A DNA stretch of 64,000 nucleotides from Pararhodonellum marinum. Lineage in GTDB: Bacteria > Bacteroidota > Bacteroidia > Cytophagales > Cyclobacteriaceae. Below are positions 45,441 through 53,277 of the stretch, piece by piece. The translations under genes were made by a program, and so were the position numbers. The stretch lies in contig NZ_JACEFJ010000003.1 in NCBI RefSeq assembly GCF_015354735.1, forward strand, positions 434,001-498,000. Direction: 5' to 3'. Under the pieces are notes generated by a model that searched no databases, was not told the DNA's origin, and was given only the letters and a program-made list of their open reading frames with translations. The stretch's first letter is position 1. Each line of letters begins with the position of its first letter.

Positions 45441-45884
45441 TTAAATGATAGGCGAATTCCGCATGGCTTTCAAAATATGAAGTACGGATTTATCTTTCAT
45501 CTTTTGTTCAAAATACCCGTGGTTTGATAGGTCCATCCTGTAAAGGAAAATCAGTAAATGACTAAGCCTTAGCAAAGACCAATCTGACAATTTTTGTGGA
45601 TGGTCTAAAATATACAGGTCTGTTGGAGGAAAATAAGCGATCTTTTGTGACAACCTTTTGACTTCTTGCTTCAAGCTAAATGACATGTCATAGAAATCAT
45701 AATAGTGATATGCCGCCTCTTTGGTCAGTTCTTTCCCAATTACCCGTTCCACTTTGTTAAATTCACTCTCCATCAGCGGGATAAATCCCATGACTTCTTT
45801 TAAGTTTTCTTTAGATACGTTTTGCCTGTAATTTAGAACTTCTTCCAAGGCAATTCCATGATTCTCTTTAGATATCATATTCAA
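45441..45884 (-). CDS. Protein of unknown function, 147 residues
   Basis: No signal peptide, membrane helix or known domain is visible. The sequence looks helical, with pieces such as VLNYRQNVSKENLKEVMGFIPLMESEF and LSDWSLLRLSHLLIFLYRM (shown in part). The dense aromatic and basic content fits a folded protein. It has its own terminator and is divergent from the fucose operon, separated from it by 521 bases. A regulatory role for that operon cannot be ruled out but has no support. Confidence 0.6.
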   Translation of the reverse strand: MNMISKENHGIALEEVLNYRQNVSKENLKEVMGFIPLMESEFNKVERVIGKELTKEAAYHYYDFYDMSFSLKQEVKRLSQKIAYFPPTDLYILDHPQKLSDWSLLRLSHLLIFLYRMDLSNHGYFEQKMKDKSVLHILKAMRNSPII

Positions 45885-46405
45885 AACATTTAGGGCTTTA
45901 CTTATTTCATCTATTCTTATCTGAAAAAAGAAAATTTAAAGCTTTCAGTTTTCAAGTCAAATTCTCATGGAATGCAATCAATACTCATGAAAATTACAAA
46001 AATAAAAGCGTGTAGACAACGTAATTTTCATTTTGACCCCAACAATTTTTCCACATACCCTGTTGATAAGTCTCTCGGTCTTAACGATTTTTGATTTGAA
46101 AAAGTTTTTTTTGACCTCATAATTCATAAAAGAGACCATGAAATACAGTAAATTTTTCAATGTTAAGAAATTGTGATCCTTGTCTTCATTATTTCAATAG
46201 TGATAGTTCCTTCAAATATTGAAATGACTACTTCAACTACCAGCCTCATATGGAAGGCAAAAATTAATTCAAATAAATAGTTTTTTAATGAAATGGAGCC
46301 AATCGCCTCTGGTCCTATTTTCAAAAAGTCAAATAGTTCATCGAATTCACCATCAAAACCATTAATTTTAAAATCAATCTAGTTCATCATTGACAAAAAA
46401 ACCAC
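45885..46405. other. Intergenic region upstream of the fucose operon
   Basis: The 521 bases are AT-rich and without a convincing gene. The only ORF on the minus strand (60 codons) has no support. An inverted repeat (46191-46225) is the best candidate for a regulator site. No strong match to the Bacteroidota promoter consensus was found. Confidence 0.5.
46191..46225. promoter_or_regulatory. Inverted repeat, possible operator upstream of the fucose operon
   Basis: Perfect 9-base arms ATTTCAATA and TATTGAAAT, separated by 17 bases, lie 180 bases upstream of the first operon gene. No regulator gene for this pathway is in the window. Confidence 0.4.
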
Positions 46406-47158
46406 ATGAAGCAAAGCGTTTTGATAACCGGAGGTGCGAGCGGAATTGGTCTTGCTTTAACCAAGGCGTTTGCAAGCAAACAATACAAAGTTTATTTCCT
46501 TGATTTCAACAAGGAATCAGGCATGGAATTGCAGGCAGCACTTGTTGATCTTAATCAAGAGGTTCAATTTATTCATGGCAATGTAGCCGACCGTGAACAA
46601 ATGCAAGACATTATTAACAAAATAGGCCCTTTGGATATTTTGATCAACAATGCCGGTATTTCACATGTGGGAAACTTAGGCACCACGCAGGAAGAAGATT
46701 TTGATAGACTTTTCCAAGTCAATGTAAAAGGAGTCTTTAACTGCAGTCAGGCGGCAATCTCTAAAATGAAGGAACAAGGCAAAGGGCTAATCCTAAATAT
46801 GTGTTCAGTAGCCGCCAGCATGGGTTTGCCAGACCGATTTGCTTATTCGATGACCAAAGGGGCTGTATTGTCCATGACCCTATCCATTGCAAGGGATTAT
46901 GTGGAATATGGTATTCGATGCAACTGTATTTCTCCTGGGAGGGTTCATACGCCTTTTGTGGATGGCTTTCTTTCCAAAAATTATCCCGGTAAGGAAAAAG
47001 AAATGTTTGACAAACTTGCGGCCAGTCAGCCCATCGGGCGCATGGGGAAACCAGAAGAAATTGCGGCCCTGGCCCTCTACCTTTCATCTCCTGAAGCCTC
47101 GTTTATTACAGGTACCAATTTCCCGATCGATGGAGGTTTCTTAGGACTCAAAATGTAA
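46406..47158 (+). CDS. SDR dehydrogenase, probably 2-keto-3-deoxy-L-fuconate dehydrogenase
   Basis: A 250-residue short-chain dehydrogenase with TGGASGIG, NNAG and the catalytic YSMTK motif. The stretch PGRVHTPFVDGFLSKNYPGK and the IDGGF end match the group that includes 2-keto-3-deoxy-L-fuconate dehydrogenase. It oxidises the 3-deoxy-ketoacid to 2,4-diketo-3-deoxy-L-fuconate with NAD+. It is the first gene of the six-gene operon, with the hydrolase acting on its product next. The assignment within the SDR family rests on context and on recall of that stretch; a second SDR gene lies in the operon. Confidence 0.82.
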   Translation: MKQSVLITGGASGIGLALTKAFASKQYKVYFLDFNKESGMELQAALVDLNQEVQFIHGNVADREQMQDIINKIGPLDILINNAGISHVGNLGTTQEEDFDRLFQVNVKGVFNCSQAAISKMKEQGKGLILNMCSVAASMGLPDRFAYSMTKGAVLSMTLSIARDYVEYGIRCNCISPGRVHTPFVDGFLSKNYPGKEKEMFDKLAASQPIGRMGKPEEIAALALYLSSPEASFITGTNFPIDGGFLGLKM

Positions 47159-47203
47159 CCATATTATAAATTATCAATTGAAGCAAATTTAAAACTTAAC
47201 TGA

Positions 47204-48061
47204 ATGAAACTGATACGATTTGGACCAAGCGGTCATGAAAAGCCGGGCATAGAAACAAAAGAAGGAAAAAGATTGGATTGCAGCACCTTTGGGGAAGACT
47301 GGTCGGAAACATTTCTGGAAAAAGACGGCTTGAGGAGACTCGAAAACTGGTTGAAAGAGCATGAAAATTCTTGCAGGGAAATACCATCTGAAGAAAGGCT
47401 TGGGCCTCCCTTGCAGCGTCCGTCTAAAATCATCTGTGTGGGGTTGAATTATTCCCTTCATGCCAAAGAAAGCGGTATGGCTGTTCCGGAGCAACCGGTT
47501 TTGTTCATGAAGGCTACCTCCTCGATTTGTGGGCCCTTTGATGATATCATCATCCCCAAAAACTCAGTGAAAACAGATTGGGAAGTGGAATTGGCGGTGG
47601 TGATAGGAAAAAAAGCAAGCTATGTCTCAAATGAAAATGCCATGAATCATGTGGCTGGGTATGTGTTACATAATGATGTTAGCGAGCGGGATTTTCAATT
47701 GAATCACGGAGGTCAGTGGGTAAAGGGAAAGAGCGCCGATAGTTTTGCACCATTGGGACCCTATTTGGTCACCAAGGATGAAATACCCGATCCCCATCAG
47801 CTTCGACTCTGGCTGAAAGTCAACGGAGAAACCTTGCAAGACTCTTCCACATCGGATCTTGTCTTTAATATTCCCACCTTAGTAAGCTATATCAGCCAGT
47901 ACATGACCCTTTTGCCAGGGGATATCATTTCTACGGGAACCCCCTCTGGCGTAGGCCTTGGCTTGAAGCCACCGAGATACTTGAAGGCGGGAGATGTGGT
48001 AGAACTCGGTGTGGAAGGACTTGGAATATCTTCTCAAAAGGTCAGAGACTACAGCGAATAA
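47204..48061 (+). CDS. FAH-family hydrolase, probably 2,4-diketo-3-deoxy-L-fuconate hydrolase
   Basis: A 285-residue fumarylacetoacetate hydrolase-fold protein with IICVGLNYSLHAKESG, the metal-binding DWEVELAVVIG and the GTPSGVGLG loop. In the non-phosphorylating fucose route, this type of enzyme splits 2,4-diketo-3-deoxy-L-fuconate to pyruvate and L-lactate. The full-length N-terminal domain and order of genes fit this role. It follows the SDR gene by 45 bases and is 2 bases before the lactonase gene. A second, shorter FAH protein at 55.3 kb is not part of this operon. Confidence 0.87.
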   Translation: MKLIRFGPSGHEKPGIETKEGKRLDCSTFGEDWSETFLEKDGLRRLENWLKEHENSCREIPSEERLGPPLQRPSKIICVGLNYSLHAKESGMAVPEQPVLFMKATSSICGPFDDIIIPKNSVKTDWEVELAVVIGKKASYVSNENAMNHVAGYVLHNDVSERDFQLNHGGQWVKGKSADSFAPLGPYLVTKDEIPDPHQLRLWLKVNGETLQDSSTSDLVFNIPTLVSYISQYMTLLPGDIISTGTPSGVGLGLKPPRYLKAGDVVELGVEGLGISSQKVRDYSE

Positions 48062-48063
48062 AC

Positions 48064-48897
48064 ATGAAAATAGACGCCCACCAACATTTTTGGCAATACC
48101 AACCTGACCGACACGCATGGATCGACCAAAGTATGGCTAAAATTCGCAGAGACTTTATGCCGGAAGATTTGGAGCCGCTCTTGAAAAGATATGGAATGGA
48201 TGGTACAGTGGCTGTACAAGCCGATGAATCGCTGACCGAAACCAACTTTCTCCTGGAACTTGCTCTACGGTATCCATTTATCAAAAAAGTGGTGGGATGG
48301 GTTGACTTCGAAGCATCGGATCTAGAAGAACAATTGGAAACCCTTTCCCAAAATGAAAAACTGGTGGGTTTTCGCCATGTCTTACAGGACAAAGAACCTG
48401 AATATATGTACGGAAAACAGTTCAGAAAGGGCCTAGTCAATTTGTCTAAACATGGTTTTACCTATGATTTATTGATTTATCCACCACATCTGGAAGCTGC
48501 GGTAGATCTTGTGAAGGATTTTCCTAAGCAGCCATTTGTCATTGATCATTTGGCCAAACCAAACATAAAAACAGGTGAAGTAGAAAACTGGCTAAATGGT
48601 ATGGCCAAGATTGCCCGATTTCCAAATGTTTCCTGTAAACTATCGGGTTTGGTAACAGAAGCAGATTGGTACAAATGGCAGGAAGAAGACTTTTACTATT
48701 TTTTAGAGGTTGTTTTTGGACTCTTTGGAACAGAAAGGCTCATGTATGGATCTGATTGGCCGGTTTGTCTATTGGCTGCAGCATATCAGCAGACCCAAAC
48801 CATTCTGAAGAATTATGTCAATAAACTGACAGCTACCGAAAAGGCAAGCATTATGGGGCTCAATGCCTGTAATTTTTATAAAATAGACTTAGATTGA
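48064..48897 (+). CDS. Amidohydrolase, probably L-fucono-1,5-lactonase
   Basis: A 277-residue amidohydrolase-2 family enzyme with DAHQHFW at the start, a conserved FVIDHLAKP and MYGSDWPVC near the end. These are hallmarks of the sugar lactonases and related metal-dependent hydrolases. In this operon it would open L-fucono-1,5-lactone to L-fuconate. It starts 2 bases after the FAH gene. Related lactonases act on rhamnono- and galactono-lactones too, so the substrate depends on the operon context. Confidence 0.87.
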   Translation: MKIDAHQHFWQYQPDRHAWIDQSMAKIRRDFMPEDLEPLLKRYGMDGTVAVQADESLTETNFLLELALRYPFIKKVVGWVDFEASDLEEQLETLSQNEKLVGFRHVLQDKEPEYMYGKQFRKGLVNLSKHGFTYDLLIYPPHLEAAVDLVKDFPKQPFVIDHLAKPNIKTGEVENWLNGMAKIARFPNVSCKLSGLVTEADWYKWQEEDFYYFLEVVFGLFGTERLMYGSDWPVCLLAAAYQQTQTILKNYVNKLTATEKASIMGLNACNFYKIDLD

Positions 48898-48921
48898 CAT
48901 ATTCCTAAAACCTAAAAAATT

Positions 48922-49716
48922 GTGGATTTAAACTTAAAAGATAAAGTATTTCTCATAAGTGGTGGTGCCAAAGGCATAGGCGAAGCCATAACGATGACCA
49001 TTGCAGCCGAAGGTGGTATTCCAGTCATCATTGATCCATCTGAGACTGAAGGAGCTAACTTATTGAAAAAATTAGAAGCATCTGGAGGAACTGCTCTTCA
49101 TATTTGCAAGAGATTGACTGATTCAAATACCTGTAAATCAGTAATTAATGAATCACTTTCAATTTTTGACCGAATCGATGGGGTGGTGAACAATGCTGGG
49201 GTGAATGACGGGGTTGGACTAGAAGATGGCTCTCCCGAAGCCTTTTCCCAATCCATACAAAAAAATCTGAATCACTACTATGATTTGACCCACTTTGCTT
49301 TGCCCCATCTTATCAAATCCAAAGGCAGCATTGTAAACATTAGCAGTAAGACTGCCCTGACCGGTCAGGGAAGCACTTCCGGCTATGCTGCAGCGAAAGG
49401 AGCCCAATTGGCCTTGACCCGGGAATGGGCTGTGGAGCTACTGAAATATGGCATCCGGGTAAATGCAGTTATTCCGGCTGAAGTATTTACCCCCTTGTAC
49501 CAAAAGTGGATCAATACCTATGATAACCCTGAGTCCAAGTTAAAAGAAATCGAATCCAGAATTCCTTTGGGAAACAGGATGACAACAGCACAGGAAATTG
49601 CGGACATGGTAGTTTTTTTACTCTCAGCGCGTGCTACTCATATTACAGGTCAGCATTTGTTTGTGGATGGTGGATACACACATCTGGACAGGGCTTTAAA
49701 CACTTTAAACCCATGA
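48922..49716 (+). CDS. SDR dehydrogenase, probably L-fucose dehydrogenase
   Basis: A 264-residue short-chain dehydrogenase with SGGAKGIG, NNAGVND and the catalytic YAAAK. The ending HLFVDGGYTHLDRAL and the IPLGNRMTTAQEIAD stretch resemble L-fucose dehydrogenases of the non-phosphorylating pathway. It would oxidise L-fucose to the 1,5-lactone with NAD(P)+. The start codon is GTG at 48922. The stop codon overlaps the FucP gene start by four bases (ATGA), indicating coupled translation of transporter and first enzyme. Confidence 0.83.
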   Translation: MDLNLKDKVFLISGGAKGIGEAITMTIAAEGGIPVIIDPSETEGANLLKKLEASGGTALHICKRLTDSNTCKSVINESLSIFDRIDGVVNNAGVNDGVGLEDGSPEAFSQSIQKNLNHYYDLTHFALPHLIKSKGSIVNISSKTALTGQGSTSGYAAAKGAQLALTREWAVELLKYGIRVNAVIPAEVFTPLYQKWINTYDNPESKLKEIESRIPLGNRMTTAQEIADMVVFLLSARATHITGQHLFVDGGYTHLDRALNTLNP

Positions 49717-51038
49717 ACCATAAACCATTGGTTCCCAGATCCTTGTTATTGCCTTTTGTCCTCATTACCGCTTTGTTTGCCCTGTGGGGTTTTGCCAATG
49801 ATATCACCAATCCCATGGTGGCAGCATTCAAAAGGGTGCTGGAATTAAATAACTTTCAGGCCTCCTTGGTACAGATGGCTTTTTACGGTGGTTACTTTAC
49901 CATGGCCCTGCCTGCGGCATTTTTTGTTAAGAAATACAGCTACAAATCAGGGGTTATGCTTGGATTGTGCCTCTATGCTTTCGGGGCCCTTCTCTTCTAC
50001 CCTGCTGCTGCCTGGGAAAATTTCGCTTTTTTTCTCGCAGCTTTGTATATTCTAACTTTCGGACTGGCATTTTTGGAGACCACTGCCAATCCCTACATCC
50101 TGTCTATGGGGCCACCTGAAACGGCCACACGAAGATTGAACCTCGCCCAGGCATTCAATCCCATGGGGGCTTTAGCCGGCTTGTTTGTTGCAAAAGAATT
50201 TATTCTCAACAGGCTTCAGTCCAATAACCTTGATGATCAAGGCAATCTGATTTTTGAACAATTGGATGAAGGTGCAAAGGCTGTAATTAGAACCGGGGAT
50301 CTGATGGTGATCCGAAATCCTTATGTAGGGCTGGGTTTGGTGGTCATTATCATGCTTGTTTTGATAGCAGTGGTTAAGATGCCTGAAAATCAGAACAAAG
50401 GGGCATCTCTTGACATCAAAAAATCCTTCGATAGATTGTGGGGAAACAAGCATTTTGTTGAGGGTGTGTTTGCGCAGATGTTTTATGTGGGGGCACAAAT
50501 CATGTGTTGGACTTACATTTACCAATATGCCGAGGTATTGGGTATTGACAATGCTACGGCTGTAAATTTCGGCTACACTGCTTTGGTACTTTTTTTGGCA
50601 GGAAGATGGATTTGCACTTACTTTCTGAGGTTTTGGTCACCCGGCTTTTTGTTAATGGTGTTTTCCCTAATGGCTATCCTGATGAGCTTAGGAACCATTT
50701 TCATTCAAGGTATGGGTGGATTGTACTGCTTGGTAGGCATATCTTTTTTTATGTCATTGATGTTCCCTACCATTTACGGTATTGCTCTTGAAGGGCTCGG
50801 GGATGACGCCAAATTCGGCGCTGCTTTTCTGGTGATGGCCATTGTAGGAGGTGCCATCATGCCTACTTTGCAAGGCATGATTTTGGATATCGGAGGGACA
50901 GCTTATGATGATGTCAGGATTCTGGGAGTGCCTGAAGTGAATTTTTCATTTGTTCTTCCCTTGGTCTGTTTCATTTTCGTAGCTCTTTTTAGCTACAGGG
51001 TTTTATTCATTCACCAAAGAGGCAATTATGAAAACTAA
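49713..51038 (+). CDS. fucP: FucP-type L-fucose:H+ symporter
   Basis: A 441-residue MFS permease with about twelve membrane helices. The first helix (FALWGFANDITNPMV) and the FLETTANPYIL motif in the fourth carry the conserved Asp and Glu of the FucP family. It takes up L-fucose with protons. Relatives also accept galactose or glucose, so substrate comes from the operon. It overlaps both neighbours: the dehydrogenase by four bases and the mutarotase by eleven. Confidence 0.9.
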   Translation: MNHKPLVPRSLLLPFVLITALFALWGFANDITNPMVAAFKRVLELNNFQASLVQMAFYGGYFTMALPAAFFVKKYSYKSGVMLGLCLYAFGALLFYPAAAWENFAFFLAALYILTFGLAFLETTANPYILSMGPPETATRRLNLAQAFNPMGALAGLFVAKEFILNRLQSNNLDDQGNLIFEQLDEGAKAVIRTGDLMVIRNPYVGLGLVVIIMLVLIAVVKMPENQNKGASLDIKKSFDRLWGNKHFVEGVFAQMFYVGAQIMCWTYIYQYAEVLGIDNATAVNFGYTALVLFLAGRWICTYFLRFWSPGFLLMVFSLMAILMSLGTIFIQGMGGLYCLVGISFFMSLMFPTIYGIALEGLGDDAKFGAAFLVMAIVGGAIMPTLQGMILDIGGTAYDDVRILGVPEVNFSFVLPLVCFIFVALFSYRVLFIHQRGNYEN

Positions 51039-51369
51039 CCGATATTGTTTGACCTTAGATCTGAAAAATGATCCCTTGGCCATATCAGCTTATGAACAAT
51101 ACCATGAAAAAGTTTGGCCAGAGATTCTGCAAAGCATCGAAGCCGCTGGAATCACTTCGATGCACATTTATCGTTGGGAAACAAGGTTGTTTATGATTAT
51201 GGAAACTTTGCCGGAATTCAGTTTTGAAAAGAAAGCAAAACTGGATGCCTCAAATGCCAAAGTTCAGGAATGGGAAAAGTTGTTGTGGCAATACCAAAAG
51301 TCACTACCTGGAAGTAAGCCGGGAGAAAAATGGCAATTGATGAAACATATTTTTGAATATGAAACCTGA
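51028..51369 (+). CDS. L-rhamnose mutarotase-family protein, probable L-fucose mutarotase
   Basis: A 113-residue protein of the RhaM family: the start RYCLTLDLKND, YHEKVWPEI and the HIYRWETRLFMIME strands are typical. Members interconvert the alpha and beta anomers of L-rhamnose or L-fucose. Its position inside a fucose operon suggests fucose. The classical fucose mutarotase FucU belongs to a different family and is not here. It overlaps the fucP gene by 11 bases. A terminator-like hairpin lies just downstream, shared with the convergent ABC gene. Confidence 0.85.
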   Translation: MKTNRYCLTLDLKNDPLAISAYEQYHEKVWPEILQSIEAAGITSMHIYRWETRLFMIMETLPEFSFEKKAKLDASNAKVQEWEKLLWQYQKSLPGSKPGEKWQLMKHIFEYET

Positions 51370-51400
51370 TGCTTTTGATTCAAAGCTTCCCAACCTTGTT

Positions 51401-51430
51401 TGAAAAATAATCCCCATCTTTTGGGATTAT
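51401..51430 (-). terminator. Probable terminator between converging genes
   Basis: Arms ATAATCCC (51407-51414) and GGGATTAT (51423-51430) form a stem that overlaps the stop codon of the minus-strand ABC gene. A T-run follows when read on the minus strand. Confidence 0.6.
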
Positions 51431-53175
51431 ATCCTTGCCTGATAGGTATAGAGTTGGTAATACCTACCTTTGGTTTGAATCAGCTCCTCATGAGTACCCC
51501 TTTCCACTATCCTACCCTGTTCGATCACCAAAATCTGGTCTGCCAAGCGGATGGTACTCAGCCTGTGGGCAATCACAAAAGTGGTCCTACCCTGCATAAG
51601 TTGCTTTAAACTAGCCTGTATAAATGACTCACTTTCAGTATCTAAATTTGAGGTGGCTTCATCTAGTATCAGTATTCTGGGATTGGCCAATATGGCTCTT
51701 GCTATGGCAATTCTTTGCCGCTGCCCTCCCGAAAGCTTCACCCCTCTCTCTCCTATCAGGGTGTCGAGACCATCTTCGAAGCGATCGGTAAATTCCTGAA
51801 CATGGGCAGCGTAAACTGCCTCCTTCAATTGATCGGCTGTGGCATCAGGTCGTGGGAATAGAATGTTTTCCCTGATGGTGCCTTCAAAAAGAAAGTCATC
51901 TTGAAGCACTACTCCTAACTGACTCCTGTAACTTTTCAGAGAAACCTTGCTCAGGTCCACCCCGTCCATGGTGATGATGCCGGAATCAGGATTGAGAAAA
52001 GAAGCCGCCAAACCTGCTATTGTGGTTTTGCCGGATCCCGAGGTGCCGACCAAAGCGGTAACAGAACCTGCAGGCGCATTGAAGCTGATGCTTTTGACCA
52101 CCTCTTTACCTTCCTCATAGGCAAAGGATACATCATCAAACACCACATTTCCCACGATGCTAGGCAATTGAATGTTACGGATACTTCCATCATCTTCCAG
52201 TGGCGTATTCATGATTTCTTCCGTACGGTCAAGACCAGCAAACGCCTCGGTCAATTGACTGCCTATATTGCTCATCTGTACGATAGGTGCAATCATAAAA
52301 CCTAAGTATAAGGTGAAAGCCAAAAAATCTCCAAAGGTCAGGTCCCCTTCCATGATCATGTATCCACCTATGCCCATGATCCCAGCCGAGGCCAAACCCA
52401 AAAGCAAAGTAGCAGAACTGGTTACCAAACTGGTAGTTGTGAGGCTGGTTTTTACATTTTGAAACAAACGCTCCACACCAGATTCAAAAACCGCGATTTC
52501 CTGTTCTTCGGCATTGAATCCCTTGATGACCCTCACCCCGCCCAAAGTTTCAGTCAACCTACCGGTTACCTCCGCATTGATTTTTCCTCTCTCCCTGAAT
52601 ATCGGCCGGATCTTTCCAAACGCCTTCATGGAAATCAGGCCGAAAATAATCACCGGAACCAAAACATAAAGGGTCATCAATGGGCTGATATAAATCAAAA
52701 GTCCCAAGGAAATGATGGAAGTCAAAACCCCTCCTATCATCTGGGCGAAACCGGTACCTACCAAGTTTCTTACCCCTTCCACATCTGTCATGATTCTGGA
52801 TACCAACTCTCCAGTTTTGGTATTGTCGAAAAAACGGATCGGTAGTTGGAGAATGTGTTTTTGAACTTTAGCTCTCAGTTGCGAGATGAGGTGCTGGGCT
52901 TCCACGCTGAGAATTTGCGTTAAGGCATAGGAAGTGGTAGCTTGGATTATAATAGCGGCCACTACCCCACCGATCAGCCATTTCAACATCTGAAGGTCAT
53001 TGCTGGGGATGACATTATCAAACAACAGTTTGCTGGCCCCCGGTAATACCAATCCAGCCAATCGGCTGATGATGATCAGGAACAAACCCAAAAACAACTG
53101 TTTTTTTCTTGGCCAGATGATGGTCTTGAAAACGTGGGCAATGGTAACCTTTTCAGCTGATTTGTTTTTGGACAT
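51427..53175 (-). CDS. ABC exporter, fused permease and ATPase (MsbA-like)
   Basis: The N-terminal 310 residues contain six membrane helices of the type I exporter fold. The ATPase follows, with Walker A (GTSGSGKTT), signature (LSGGQRQRIAIARA), Walker B (ILILDEATSNLD) and the H-loop (VIAHRLST). The protein is a half-transporter that should dimerise, exporting lipids or drugs. I chose the start at 53175 (MSKNKSAEK), as the extra upstream residues look like non-coding DNA. It is convergent with the fucose operon. Substrate unknown; MsbA-like naming only shows family. Confidence 0.9.
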   Translation of the reverse strand: MSKNKSAEKVTIAHVFKTIIWPRKKQLFLGLFLIIISRLAGLVLPGASKLLFDNVIPSNDLQMLKWLIGGVVAAIIIQATTSYALTQILSVEAQHLISQLRAKVQKHILQLPIRFFDNTKTGELVSRIMTDVEGVRNLVGTGFAQMIGGVLTSIISLGLLIYISPLMTLYVLVPVIIFGLISMKAFGKIRPIFRERGKINAEVTGRLTETLGGVRVIKGFNAEEQEIAVFESGVERLFQNVKTSLTTTSLVTSSATLLLGLASAGIMGIGGYMIMEGDLTFGDFLAFTLYLGFMIAPIVQMSNIGSQLTEAFAGLDRTEEIMNTPLEDDGSIRNIQLPSIVGNVVFDDVSFAYEEGKEVVKSISFNAPAGSVTALVGTSGSGKTTIAGLAASFLNPDSGIITMDGVDLSKVSLKSYRSQLGVVLQDDFLFEGTIRENILFPRPDATADQLKEAVYAAHVQEFTDRFEDGLDTLIGERGVKLSGGQRQRIAIARAILANPRILILDEATSNLDTESESFIQASLKQLMQGRTTFVIAHRLSTIRLADQILVIEQGRIVERGTHEELIQTKGRYYQLYTYQARI

Positions 53176-53277
53176 AAGTAAGAGTGGGGAAAAATATGCC
53201 GAATTAACCATGGCTTTCCAAATAAAGTTCAGGTCTAATCACTTTCTGATGATATAAAGGGTGACCTGACTTTTACA

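Noticed and set aside
45978-46160. 60-codon minus-strand ORF upstream of the fucose operon
   Set aside because: Lysine- and phenylalanine-rich as expected from AT-rich intergenic DNA, with no domain and no terminator.
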